Counted from the stretch's first letter, positions 44,125 through 56,475 are shown. The stretch: 64,000 bases of DNA from Siphonodentalium dalli (GCA_032622095.1 CP136063.1:217699982-217763981), one strand, 5' to 3'. Numbers and translations: made by a program. The notes: generated by a model from the letters alone, not told the origin.

Positions 44125-44980
44125 ATAATTTAATTATAAGCTTTCAGTTTACAAGCTATTGGAATCTTGTGTTCGGCTGATTAGCCAAGTTTAATAAATT
44201 CCAATAATTTGAATCACTATCGATCTGTCACAGCGCACTGAGGATTTAACTCCCTGCGAAACGGCAAGTGCGTGTCATAGTTTTGTGACACCCGCAATCG
44301 TACTTTCCTCTACTTGTAAATAGTGTAACTACGTGTCGATTGTTTGGTCAATAAGCACTGTAAAATATAATAACGGTAAACCAACCGTAGCATACCACCA
44401 TCTTAGTTGTCGGTACCATACCGTTTGTAACACGTTATAACGTTGATACTTTCGTGCCGTTTGTATAGCATAATAGCATTGTGAAATCGTTAAACAAGTA
44501 GTCCTAATTACCGTATAATACGGTGTTACGACAAAGCAACGGAGGCAACTTAGTTGCCGGTACCGTAGCATATACCGTTGGTCAAACGGTATGCCGGAAG
44601 GATAGAGCGAGAGGCGCCGACTCGAGTTCTATTCTTTCGCGATGGCACAAGTGCTGTATCGACAAACACATTAAGACACTCGTGTCGTTCTGTGTTAATT
44701 AGTGTAAACATATTTTTATTTCCAAATCCAACATAACATAATATACAGATGATACAAATATGCATAAATAGAAGAGATAATGTATGGAAATGAGGATCAG
44801 GCAACAAGCCCGATGGCTTATATGAAGTCTTCTCCTCTTTGGCGACATGCCCCTTCCCCAATAAGTGAGGGAGGTAGGGGTATCGATCAGACGGGAAAGG
44901 ATAGAAATAATGTTTTTTAAAGGAGAAGTAACTAAGTTTGAGTTGGGGATGGAAACAGCGGGAAGATATTGTTAGGGGTA
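44125..44980. other. No gene; weak inverted repeat at 44375-44590
   Basis: CATACCACCATCTTAGTTG / CAACTTAGTTGCCGGTACC-like phrases and ACCGTTTG / CAAACGGT mirror one another across about 200 bp. Otherwise unrecognised. Confidence 0.4.
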
Positions 44981-45098
<118 letters not shown>

Positions 45099-45479
45099 GA
45101 GTAAGTAAGTAGAGGGGGACAGAGTTTCAATAATTGAGTTGTTGCGTGATAAAAATGATGCTCGTAGTAAATTGCATGCGTCAGGCTCCATGGGAGGGGG
45201 TTTATCGCAATGGCCAATTCATATTTCAATGGGGTTCACTGTGAATATCGCTGCATTCTTCATGTGGAATTATTTCACGTATATACAGAATAGTGACAAG
45301 TAAGTAACTTACAAAATAATCGTTATCGGAAGACATTTAGTACTACATATATAATGGGGAACATCGTGCTGCCGCATAACGCGGCCGGAATCCAAAGCAA
45401 TTTGTTACCCATACAGATCATGGAAATCTTTTTGTTCTCATAATATATGTCTGTACTGTATTAAATATTTGTTTGTTTT

Positions 45480-47660
45480 CGCGAACACTAAGCTCCCTTG
45501 ACCCCCGCATTAGTGTATTCTCAGATAGGGCAACATTGGGTATGGAGTCATATAGTTATCTTCTGGGCTCTTGATAAAATGTACATTCAAAGAGATAGTG
45601 GTAAGTTTTCTCAAAATTCCCCACATAAACAGAAGGTGAAAATGTTTACATGGTTATCTGTCAGGTCACCACTCAGGTGGCTGCAGTTCAATCTTAACCG
45701 GGTATGGAGTATATGAGATTTACGACATTTACTATGATAAAAATAGGCAGGTGGACGTATATTGTCACTGTTCAGTTCCTTTTTGAAGTATTCGATTGTA
45801 CTGCTGCTCTTTGTAGTTTCTGACAGTTTGTTCCATTCGGTAATTGCAGATGGTAAGAAAGAATCCATATAATAGTCATAATTAATATTCGAGGGTAGTC
45901 CTATATGTTCAAATCTGAAGTTATATCTGGAATTATTTGCCTGAATTGGTCGTACATGATTTCTTAAAATCGATGGAGCAGTTCCACGTATCATTTAAAA
46001 AAATTGGCATAGCTTGTGTTTTCTACGACGTGAAGAGATGAGTTCCCAGCCAGTTGCTGACAAAAGGCACGCATTACTGGTACTGATGGTTGCACCTGTT
46101 ACTATTCGGGCCATTTCGTACTGTACCTTTTCAATGTCGTCACTAAGATAATCAGGGCAGTTATCCCACACAGGGGAGGCATATTCCAGTATTGGTCGGA
46201 TAAATGTGTAATGTATTTTTTCAAGCGTTATTCTGCATAGCCTGTATCTATCTTTACGTACTAAATTCACTCGACCCCATGCTTTATCAAGAATATATCT
46301 GATAGTGGATACCCCATGAGCCCATGTTATCGAAAGTAAGTCCAGATGTTTATGGCTGTCAACCTCGACAATTGTCGCGGCTCCCATGGTCAGATGAGGG
46401 TGATATATTGATGTTTCTTTCTTGGAGATTAAAAGAGCTTCCGTTTTCAGGGGATTGAATTTTACAAGCCATTCTGATGCCCAACACATGAGAGTTTCGA
46501 GGTCATCATTAATTAGTTTTGCGGCCATAGTAGGGTCTTCAATGGTGAGAAATAGAGAGGTATCATCAGCAAATAGTCGAATGTTACACCGTATGTTTTC
46601 GGTTATATCATTAATATAAATTAAAAACAGAAGTGGACCTAATACTGAGCCTTGTGGGACACCTGCTGTTACATCTTGTAATTCCGAGTGTGTGCCGTCT
46701 ATGACAACCTGTTGTTGCCTACATTCGAGATACGATTTCATTAAGTTATACAAGTTTCCACTTATACCCATTTTCGTTAGTTTGTTCAAGAGGCCACGGT
46801 GTCAGACTTTATCGAACGCTTTACTTATGTCGCAGAATATACACCGGACCTCTTTTCCGTCGTCTAGTGATCGACATATATTGTCATATATTTCGGTAAG
46901 TTGGAAAACTGTTGAATCATTGCGCATGAAACCAGCTTGCTAAAATGATAGGAGTTTGTTTTCATCAAGAAATTCCCATAGATATTTATAAATACATTTT
47001 TCATAGACCTTTGAGACGCAGCTTAGTAGGGAGATAGGTCGGTAATTTGATATAATACTGGGATCACCGCTCTTGAAAATAGGTGTAACATGGGAACGCT
47101 TCCACTGGGGTGGGTAGTAGCTGTTTTCGGTAAATATTCTAAAATAGAATTCAAGAGGTTCACAGAGCGAGGAGGCACAACTTTTCAAAACTCTCGGACT
47201 TATTTCGTCGGGCCCACTTGACTTAGATATTTTTAGACTTTTTAACGCTTCGTAAATGTCAGGGGCTGTGATTTTTATATCGCTTATTGTGGATATGGAG
47301 TTATCCGGATCGAGCACCGGTAGGCGTTTCCCGATGTCATCAACTGATGAAATATTACAAAAATACGAATTGAAAGCACTTGCTTTTTCAGTTGGTGAGA
47401 TCAGGAAGTCGCCGTTTATGTTCAAGGGGGGTATTGATCGATCACTGGTTGCAAATACTATTTTTTGGAGGGTTTTCCACCAAGAGGACTGGTCATTTGA
47501 TGGGCTATTCAATGTATTTTCGTTCCATGGTGTCGTAATCACGTTTGCTTTTTCTAATAGCCGATGTAGTTTCATTACGCTTAGATCGAAAGTTTGCCCA
47601 TGTTTGTGGTGTGTTTTGCTTTTTAGCTATTCTGTGTTAATTACATGGCACCCATCATAG
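45480..47660 (-). pseudogene. LINE reverse transcriptase (CR1/Jockey type), near complete
   Basis: The minus strand reads, in order: SSGPDEISPRVLK and HVTPIFKSGDPSIISNYRPI (RT blocks 1-2, 47.0-47.25 kb), ISKAFDKV, AGVPQGSVLGPLLFLIYIND (about 46605-46665), LFADDTSLF (catalytic aspartates, 46562-46573), YASPVWDNCPDYL and the C-terminal HILHTRLRLNCSHL...CLCGEF (about 45610-45690). From 47575 to 45611 one frame is kept and is broken only by three stops: TAG 46940-46942 (replacing Gln), TGA 46802-46804 (replacing Trp) and TAA 45995-45997. The cysteine motif continues in another frame to about 45480. The 5' side changes frame near 47510; the endonuclease is not present here. Few lesions suggest a fairly young dead copy, truncated at its 5' end. 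Confidence 0.88.
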
Positions 47661-47862
47661 CATCCGAGAATAAAAAAACACAGACTTATAAGTTTTATGC
47701 AGTCACATACATGTCTCTTGTTTTGTCATGTGTGCGATGGTGCTTTTATTTTATAGTTCCGGTTTCATGGTTGAGGCGAACGTCATTAACGTCAACTGGA
47801 TGTGTATGGAATACGTGGGGTATACGGATTTGTAAATATGGCACAGCTGGAATATTGTCATT
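47661..47862. other. No gene recognised
   Basis: Short spacer between the LINE and a minisatellite. Confidence 0.5.
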
Positions 47863-48004
47863 GTGTTGGTGTAGCTGTGCCGCGAACATGCCATGGTGTT
47901 GGAGGAGCTGTTTAGCGAACATGTCATTGCGTTAGTGTAGTTGTGCCGCGAACATGCCATGGTGTTGGTGGAGCTGTGCCGCGAACATGACATCACGGTG
48001 TTGG
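47863..48004 (+). repeat. 33-bp minisatellite, about four units
   Basis: Units of the form TGTTGGTGTAGCTGTGCC plus GCGAACATGCCATGG, with substitutions. It lies just before the assembly gap, so the real array may be longer. Confidence 0.9.
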
Positions 48005-48071
48005 TATCGTTGTTCTAATAGTCGAGTTAAGATACACACATGTGGGTCTTGATAATGGGAGCTCCGTGGTC

Positions 48072-48171
48072 NNNNNNNNNNNNNNNNNNNNNNNNNNNNN
48101 NNNNNNNNNNNNNNNNNNNNNNNNNNNNNNNNNNNNNNNNNNNNNNNNNNNNNNNNNNNNNNNNNNNNNNN
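48072..48171. other. Assembly gap (100 N)
   Basis: Exactly 100 undetermined bases, the usual scaffold-join placeholder of unknown true length. Confidence 1.
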
Positions 48172-48285
48172 AATGAATAAACACATGTTTTGTTCACTGA
48201 ATTTGTTGGTCAAAATCTTTAATAATATATCATCAAAGAACATAATCACTATTAACAATTTCTGGACAACCCGCCCTTATTTATC

Positions 48286-48329
48286 GGGACAACCCGCCCC
48301 GAAAACAGCAGAGGGGCGGGTTGTCTCGG
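48286..48329. repeat. Short GC-rich hairpin
   Basis: GACAACCCGCCCC and GGGGCGGGTTGTC separated by about 13 bases; a further half copy (CAACCCGCCC) lies just upstream at 48268. Confidence 0.7.
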
Positions 48330-48805
48330 GGGCGGGTAATCCCGTTCCCATTAAAATATGTATTAATCCAAATAGTCTAATTTGTTGGACTAGATCAGTG
48401 CTCTGTGAACGATTCCAGAACCAAAAAAATATTTTCAGTAAAAAGTTCAGGACCAAATTTTCTTTAAATTTAAAATATTCACATAATAGCAAAGAAAAAA
48501 CTGTTCGTCGATTCAATTATCATTGACTGCGATACGTGTGACGATTTTGCTCGCGGACATTCGGATCAATTTCCCTCGAAAATAGGCAACATGGTACACA
48601 CACAAACAAAGAATACCATTTCTTACAAAACAAATTAAATACATTTACCTTCAAAATAACATACGTTTATCGCATTATCTGTCGGGCATGACCATCATTC
48701 GATCTATAATTTTCTAGACACGAAAATTTCAATTTAAATTTGCGAAATGTTCTATTTTCTTAAATAACTTTTTCGTCAATTTCCGGGTAATTTCGGATAA
48801 TTCCG
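48330..48805. other. No gene recognised
   Basis: AT-rich flank ending in TAATTCCG, the target duplication of the next element. Confidence 0.5.
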
Positions 48806-49696
48806 GGGACACACTATAAAGTGTATGCCGAGGCCGAGGTCGGCTCAAAATAAAAGGTGTAAACGGGGTGTTATGTGGCGTTTGGTCCGTTGTTTCTCAA
48901 TGGATATTAATGAAATTTGGTGTATATGTCCGGACTGGGACATGGAATACAATAACGTTTTAATTGTTTTTAAATTAAAAAATTTGTTGATTTTATTCAA
49001 CTTTTTCGTTCTGAAACACACTATAAAGTGTAAACGGCCGGCTCCAATTAAAAGGTGTAAGCGGACTTGATGTCGCATTATCTTCTTTGTTTATAAATGG
49101 ATATGACTGAAATTTAGTACGTATGTCCGGGTTATGGCATGGAATACTTTGACGTTTGAATCGTTTTTAAAATCACAAATTTGTTGATTTTATTCAATTT
49201 TTCGTTCTTTCGTTGTGTAAAGTGTAAGCGGTCGGCTCCAATTAAAAGGTGTAAGCGGCTTATGTGCTTAGCGTTATAGGTAATCGGATTAACTAATTGG
49301 CGACTCTAGAGCAATTCTCAGATAACAGGGACCAATACGGGTTTTACTTGTCGCACACCACTTTCAACATAAAAACTACCATTTTCGTGTTCAAAAATGT
49401 TCCTCTCCGGTTGAAACGAACCAGTTGTGATTTATTTTAAACAATGTGGATACAACGCCATGATAATTTTGACACCCTGTAGCGATATATACCCCATATC
49501 CAACCAAAAGAGCCTGTCGCAAGCTCGGTTGGAATAATTTATTTAATCCTACAACTCATAAAAATGGCTACATTGGACTTGTATTGGGTTTGTCGACGTA
49601 TCTGTAGTCGTGACAATGTTAGAACGTAGTTGGTGGCATAAATTTAGCAGGAACGGTATATTTTACACCACGATATGTTGTTGTCGCAAATCGTCG

Positions 49697-50086
49697 CGAC
49701 AGATACGTTACCAAGTCAAAAGTTGCGCCTTGTCAATAAGTAAAATGTGTATCAGGTTTGCAAGTTGTGTCCATACATCCGTCCCATGGATGTCTTTGAG
49801 TATGTAATATCGAAAACTTGCTCGACAATTTGTGCAAGAAATGCTAGCGATACATAGCCTCGGCCCACGGAGTGGTACGTTACTTTTCGACAGATACGTT
49901 ACCAACATTTAGTGCCATATCTCAATAAACGTCTTAAACCCTGCCGATTGGTATTTTCTATCATATAACAGGTTCGGCTGGGATCATTTAACAATATAGT
50001 TTGGAAGCTTTTAGTATTCACCAATAGCCACAGCTGCTAAAAACGTTTCGATTCGACAGATACGTTACCGCGACAGATACGTTACA
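49697..50086 (+). promoter_or_regulatory. Cluster of CGACAGATACGTTACC motifs
   Basis: Direct copies at 49697-49712, 49888-49903, 50054-50069 and (last base changed) 50071-50086. Partners in the right half: 53932-53947 (+) and 54308-54323 (-). An imperfect minus copy lies near 49597. Repeated 16-mers in the subterminal part of a transposon are plausible transposase-binding sites; this function is inferred. Confidence 0.6.
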
Positions 50087-50335
50087 CCGATTATGCAATC
50101 GTGTTCGTAAGCCGAAGAAAACATCAATATGACTGTTAGGATTGTTTTAATTGACACAGTTAAATGTTCTATTGTTAGTATTATAGGTCCTTAGGGTATA
50201 TAATGCCACAGAAATATACAATTAGGCCTACGTGGTCTTTAAAAATTGCGTAGGCCCTGAGGGGGGGGGGGGGGGGGGGGGGGGGGTTGGGGGTGGGGGT
50301 CGGACAAAATTTTTCAGACACTTGTTCGTAGGCCC

Positions 50336-51360
50336 AATAGAGTTAGTGGAGTAGATTAAGTCAAATTTTCAAGGCAATTGTTCAAATTGTGACTAAAGCA
50401 TGAAACTTTGCACACATGTATATATTCACATACTTATTTATATTAGATATGGCGCCACGCTGAAATTTCACTTTAACCCCCCTTTTAATGGGTTTTCCTT
50501 ATTTAAAGAGCGTTTCGTGATTATATAATTTATTAAATGTTCAGTAAGTATGACTCTGACAGATATAATGCCACATTTTTAGGGTAAAATTGGAACTCCC
50601 CGTCCAAGATGGCCATCAAAATGGCAGCTGAAAGAGTAAATTTGACGTTTTTTCACTAAATATCTTCTAGATCAGGTTTTGCTTTATGGAACTGGTTCGG
50701 AAATGTGACTTTATTTGGTATTGTGCGTGTTAAGTTATCATTAGAGCAATGAAATATACCATTAGTGTGATCCTAGTCCCTTCCAATCCCCCCAATAATT
50801 CGATTATAGAGAACTCGGTATGAAATTTCACGAAAAATCACCGTTAGGATTCTGGTCATATTTTAACAAGAAATTGACAGAACTGTGCGAACTAAACGAG
50901 GCATACAATTACTTATGAATATTTGAACTCAATGGAACAAAAATTGTCACTTTGTCTGAAAATGGCTGCCAAAATGGCAGCCAAAACCTGGAAAATGGTA
51001 AATATTTCCCCATCATGCCATGTAATCGCTTACAAGTTGTGATTGGCGAATACAATTGGCTATGCTGTCTTATGTTAACATTTCTGTTGCACATTGGTTA
51101 AGTGTTACTAATGCAACCACTGACATTACGAGAATTATTGGATTTTTTATCACAAGTTTGACACAAATCAATATCGGCAAAAAATTACTATTCTGGTTTG
51201 GACATTTATTCAAGTAAATGGAACTATCTTTGGTATAAAAGATGTTTATTGTTCTTGATATGTCTTAATAAATGCGTCACACTAATGCGTTTTTATACAA
51301 AATTACTCAAGATGGCTTCCAAAATGGCAACCACATTTGATAAAAAAAAGAAGTATTTTT
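50336..51360 (+). repeat. Inner left arm of the 7-kb foldback
   Basis: Reverse complement of 52605-53606. Conserved blocks include GCCACGCTGAAATTTCAC, AAAGAGCGTTTCGTG, GGAACTCCCCGT and CAAAATGGCAGC. A G run of about 26 bases lies just outside at 50261-50286. Confidence 0.85.
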
Positions 51361-51539
51361 TACATATATCCAGAGCAGTATTCTCTGTTCCAAAGAGTTA
51401 GCAAAAAAATTGTAACACTTAGTGATTAACCATGTTTCTTAATCTACTGACTACTACATGTTTCATTCTCGTTGTCCCTGTACCTTCTGGGGCATGACAA
51501 ATTCATTTTAAATGATGCACTGTAATATGGAATTTTGCT

Positions 51540-52240
51540 ACTATATAGGTATACAAGGGGTGACCGTATGGTCATGTGTGAGGTGAATAGCTATACAAGG
51601 ACTATTTGTATGGTTATTGAAGTGGGTTCATGTGTATACTGATAGTAGCAGTATATTCATCTGTGTGTTGTTTATGTATATACAGAGTGACTGTATGGTC
51701 ATGTGTGGGATATACATGGGATATACATGAGTGACTATTGTCAATGAAGGGTGTATATTTATACATATGATGGCTGTATGATCACGTTTGGGACTGTAGG
51801 TGTATGAATAAATAGGCAGTGATTTTATATATGCTTATGTGCAATGTGTATAGGTGTACATGGAATGACAGTACGGTAATGATTGTTGAAGTGTATATGC
51901 ATACCTGGAGTATACATGGAGTGTCCTTGTGGTCGTGGTTGTATATGTGATGTATAATCATCTCTGCCGTGGCTGTATTATCATTGGTGGGTGTATATGT
52001 ATACAGAGAATAGCTGTATGATCATGAATGGGGTGATTGAGTATACATCGAGTGGCTGAATTGTCATGGGCGATGTATATATGTAAATCTGGAGTGTACG
52101 AATGGTCGTGCGTGATATTGGTATATTCATTGGTGAGATGTATATGTATACATGGATTGACCTTATGGTCATGAGTGGGGTGTATATGTATATCTTGAGT
52201 GGGTATATGGTCATGAGCATATAATAATAAGCATATGTTA
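51540..52240. repeat. Degenerate minisatellite in the foldback loop
   Basis: Loose units of about 30-36 bp built from TGTATATGTATAC and TATGGTCATG phrases, too diverged to count exactly. They make up most of the loop between the inner arms. Confidence 0.7.
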
Positions 52241-52604
52241 ATCGATTGGGATGTAATTTCAGAGAGTTCTTCATCTTGGTGGCCTTTTATATGCACAATG
52301 GAGGAATCTGTTTTCCTGACATTAGTAAATCAATCTTGATGCCAAGGACTCAGAATTTGATGTTATTAAGCAGTTTTTTACTCATCTCTTTGTTTGACTT
52401 TCTAAAAAGTCATCTGGTCCACCCGCCAGTGTTTTAAGTTGGCTATTTCTCTGTCATTCTAGAGTAATAGGTATTGAGACACCTATCCTGATAGACGTGT
52501 TACCTGGTCTGACATCCACTTACCTATAATGATTGCACATGTTATTGGGCCTGAGTAGCCACATAATTATGCCAGTTCAGTTTCAGAGTTCTGCTCATTT
52601 GAAA

Positions 52605-53606
52605 ATATCAAATTTTCTACCAAATTTCGTGGATATTTTGAAAGCCAGCTTGAGTATATTTTTCTAAAAACACTTCAGTGTTACGCATTTAAGACGGATC
52701 AAAACAATAAACACGAAAGATAGTTCCATTTTACTTGAAAAAATGGTGCAAACCTGAAAAGTTTTTGTTTTCCCCGATTTCGAGAGAAAATTTCAATAAT
52801 TTTGGTAATGTAATAGTAATACTTATCCAAGATGCATCATAAATGTTAGTATTCAATGTATATATGACAGAACAGCCTATTTTATTCATCATCCACAACA
52901 TTCAAGCGATTGCGTGGCACGACGGGACAATATTTACCATTTTCCATATTTTAGCCGTCATTTGACAGCCATTGTTAGCCAAAGTGACAATTTTGGTTCC
53001 ATTGAGTTGAAATTTTCATAAGTAATAGTAAGCCTCACTTATTTTGCACAGTTCTGCTCATTTCTTGTTGAAATATGACTAGAATCCCAATGGCGATTTT
53101 TTGTGAAATTTCATACCGCGTTCTGTAAAATCAAATTATTGAGGGATCGGAAGGGGCTGGCCGCTGGGATCCAACGAATGTCATATTTCATTGCTCCAGT
53201 GACCAATTAACATGAACAATACAAAATAAAGTTACATTTCCGAACCAGTTCAATTCAGAAGAAACTGGTCTGAAAGATATCAGTGAAAAAACGTCAAATG
53301 TTCCACTTACGGCTGCCATTTTGACAGTCATCTTGAACGGGGAGTTCCAATTTCGCCCTAAAAATGTGCCATTATATCGCGCTGAGTCATTCTTACTGTA
53401 TATGCCTAATTTCAAGCGCAGATTCCATGGTAAGATTAATTGTGACATTTATTAAATTATATTACCACGAAACGCTCTTTAAATTTAAAAGAGGGGTTAA
53501 AGTGAAATTTCAGCGTGGCTCCATATCTAATATCAATTGGTATGTCAAAATTTCATGCTTTAGTCACGATGTGAACAATTCTTTTACTAATCTACTCCAT
53601 TAGGTC
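52605..53606 (-). repeat. Inner right arm of the 7-kb foldback
   Basis: Mirror of 50336-51360 with small indels. The outer edge matches TAATGGAGTAGATTAGT against AGTGGAGTAGATTAAGT in the left arm. Confidence 0.85.
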
Positions 53607-54719
53607 GGTGTCCCGCGGACGGACCTTTTTAAATACCGGTATTTAGAAATATTTATTATGTTGTTCAATACAGGCCTATAACTATTTGGATACCTACTAT
53701 TAAGTCGATAATCAGACTTTTTACAAACTATTCAATATTCAATATATCAGTGAAGATTTAAATATAGAGTGCATGCATGTATATAATATATTGATCTATC
53801 TGTTTGCTTTTGCATCCAATACAAGCTATTTTGTTACAAATATGTACCAAAGGAAGCAAACATACTGTAGCATATTCATGTAGTACAATGCCAGTTTTGA
53901 AACTGAGAAAATATAATTTTCTGTTATATAGCGACAGATACGTTACCTAAAACTTGGCCGATGTACCAACGCATATCTTGGGAAAAAATAAAGCTATTTC
54001 AGATAATTTTGGTTCCTTGTAAACCCCAGTGTGTGGAATCACATGTACATTGAAACATTTGTCCACGACGCTCATAATAATGTAGGACACACGAACTGTG
54101 TGTTATGTTTTCCTGAAATGTTGAAAATAAGTCACGATTCGCGTAGAATTCGTGTATATATGATCCATAAATAAAAAGTATTCCATACCAGATATGATTT
54201 TTCAGTCAATATATGCAACTTGTGGACTGATATGAGCATTACATCTTATTGTGCATAGCATAAATCCTCTTAGATAGAAAAACCGATGTTATCTAGAATG
54301 ATGCTGTGGTAACGTATCTGTCGCACACTGAAAATGCGGGTACCATCTTCATGGAGTCATATTTTATAGGAATATATCATCGATATGTTAACCACTTCTG
54401 TTAAATGTACAATGGATACCCAACTTCACAAATAAATAATGTTGACAACTGTTTACGAAAATTAATTTTTCGATTTTATTTTGTTGCTTTGGTCCCGGTT
54501 ACCTGAGAATGGCCCTCTAGACTATTGTGTTTTGGGTCATTTGAGGTTTTGGCGAAATAATAATTTAAATACATTTATTTTAAATGATAACTTTATTTAA
54601 TCATAATGCATTATAATAAACACATCTGAATATTAATGTCACAAGTATGACTGACATAGTCTTCGTGATAAAGAACCCTCTCAATACTTGAATATATAAT
54701 TAACCTTTAAAAAAAATAA

Positions 54720-54835
54720 TCTTCGGAATAGCGAACCTTCGGAATAGAGAACCTTCGGAATAGCGAACCTTCGGAGTAGTGAACCTTCGGAATAGTGAAC
54801 CTTCGGAATAGCGAACCTTCGGAATAGAGACATGT
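54720..54835 (+). repeat. Minisatellite TTCGGAATAGCGAACC
   Basis: About seven units of 16-17 bp, a clear cousin of the TTCGGAGTTATGGGC array at 27240-27508. Confidence 0.9.
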
Positions 54836-54853
54836 TCCCTGTTCAAGACTAAG

Positions 54854-55316
54854 ATGGCATTTTTTGGCAGCAGCTATATCAGACGACTACGTGATTTCGA
54901 CCACATTATGACGCCTGTCAAAAAACGTTCTTTTGTAAAGGTGGAACAAAAACAACGCTCTCAATCACCACAACCAAACTGAAACAACTAGAAAGATGGA
55001 ATCATGACGTCGTTTTCATACAGTTAGGCGGCAACGATATATGCGAAGGATCAAAACCAGCAGCCATCGCAAAGAGGCTGATCAAAATAATCAAACGTCT
55101 CAACAACGGCAAAAGGGAGATATGGTTTGGGGAAATTCTCCGTCGAGGAAATTTTGAAAAAGCTGGCAGTATATCAATGGGGGACTTCGAAGAGCAGAGA
55201 ACGAAGATTACATCTCTACCAGCCTGAGAACAAAGATCAGAATATATCGGAATCGTCCGATATAAAAGGAGAATTGAACGTATTCTGAGAGGTGCCATCC
55301 AGCACCGAACATGAAA
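54854..55316 (+). pseudogene. SGNH-hydrolase-like fragment
   Basis: Starts ATG at 54854 reading MAFFGSSYIRRLRDF, with GSS after a short hydrophobic start as in SGNH block I. After one frameshift (near 54940) it reads HDVVFIQLGGNDI, which is block III (GGND) on a buried strand, then an Ala/Lys helix and IWFGEIL. A stop falls near 55227; the continuation in another frame has no visible DxxH block. It resembles the SGNH domain of Penelope ORF1 at 13.6-14.4 kb only in the family blocks, not closely in sequence. The parent element is unknown; it may have been captured by the nested element. Coding loss is certain; family assignment is moderately sure. Confidence 0.6.
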
Positions 55317-55955
55317 CTGTATGCCGCATGTTTGTTTTATTCTGTGAATTTAATGTCTTTATATTATTTTATGCGTTGTGATTAAATTTATTTTTATCAT
55401 GTATTTCACTTTCTAAATTATTATTTCCCCCAAAAACCTCAAATGATACAAAACACCCCAGACTAATAGACTAGAGTCGTCAGTTAGTTAATCCGATTAC
55501 CTATACCGCTAGGCACATAAGCCGCTTACACCTTTTAATTGGAGTCGGTCGTTTACACTTTATAGTGTGTTTCAGAACGAAAAAGTTGAATAAAATCAAC
55601 AAATTTGTTAATTTAAAAACAATTCAAACGTCAAAGTATTCCATGTCCCATGGTGCAGTCCGGACATATACACCAAATTTCATTAATATCCATTGAGAAA
55701 CAACGGACCAAACGCCACATAACACCCCGTTTACACCTTTTATTTGGAGCCGGCCTCGGCCTCGACATGCACTTTATAGTGTGTCCCTAATTCCGCCACC
55801 GAAACAAGAAACCACAGTGAATTTGTCCGGCTATTTGTTCGGGGCGAAAGTTGACATTTAGCAATCGTCACCCTCGTTGAATCGGCTTACGAGTGACGAC
55901 AATCTCACACGACTTCACCGTCGAGTACTTGTTGGGTTGAAGTTTGTTATAATGT

Positions 55956-56475
55956 TCACGCTGGGGAATCACGTGGTTTCGAAGTTGGTGAGTACCACGC
56001 ATTCAAAATGTGCAAACGCACAAAAACATGATATGCCTACATGGGGAACTGACACAAAACATAGCATGTTGACTGTTACGACGCATATGCTAGTTTATTT
56101 TTAAAACAAGTTGATACCTTATTTGTCCGGAAATACTCAGTTGTTTTCTATAACAATCTGGCCAAAGTTGCCAGTCGGAGGTTCGTGCAACACACCAGTC
56201 CATACAGAGTCCATGCATCTAGGAAAATCCTCCGATCGACTGACAACTTTGGTAAGACTGTTGGAGCAAACAGCTGTGAGTTTGGACACAAATGAGGTAG
56301 GCTACCGTATCAGCTTGTTTGAAAAATAATAAAAACATATGCTCGTAGCTGCCAAAATACTATGTAATAATACCCTTTCCATATTTCCACATTTCTGGTC
56401 GAGTTTTCGAACACTTCGGCCATTTTGAATGCGTGGTACTCATCAACTCGAAACCACGTGATTCCCCACCGTGGT
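55956..56475. mobile_element. Foldback MITE with 10-bp target duplication
   Basis: Flanked by GTTATAATGT at 55946-55955 and 56476-56485. Arms: TGGGGAATCACGTGGTTTCG ... GTACCACGCATTCAAAATG at the left, the complement at the right. A second inner pair is CCAAAGTTGCCAGTCGG / CGACTGACAACTTTGG (56161; 56234). 9-10-bp duplications suggest a MULE-like transposase. Confidence 0.75.

Larger units (their letters stand above)
54522..55470. mobile_element. Element nested in the right outer arm
   Basis: Bounded by CTAGA at 54517-54521 and 55471-55475. Imperfect terminal inverted repeats: TCATTTGAGGTTTTGG...AAATAATAATTT near 54537 against the complement near 55410-55445. Its removal makes the outer arms of the host element align (CTCTAGA then GTCGTCAGTTAG). 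Carries a minisatellite and an SGNH-like pseudogene. Confidence 0.65.
48806..55787. mobile_element. 7-kb foldback DNA transposon with 8-bp target duplication
   Basis: Begins GGGACACACTATAAAGTG and ends with the complement. TAATTCCG occurs directly before (48798-48805) and directly after (55788-55795). Outer arms: 48806-49345 against 54486-54521 plus 55471-55787. Inner arms: about 50336-51360 against 52605-53606, at roughly 75-80 percent identity. The outer left arm holds about two tandem units of roughly 205 bp starting at CACTATAAAGTGTA. No transposase frame is visible. 8-bp duplications with long, folding arms are seen in MULE-like and foldback elements; hAT, P and Merlin types also make 8-bp duplications, so the superfamily stays open. 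Confidence 0.82.

Noticed and set aside
50261-50286. Long G run as a biological G-quadruplex
   Set aside because: Possible, but poly-G runs of this length are error-prone in assembly and no flanking conservation supports function.
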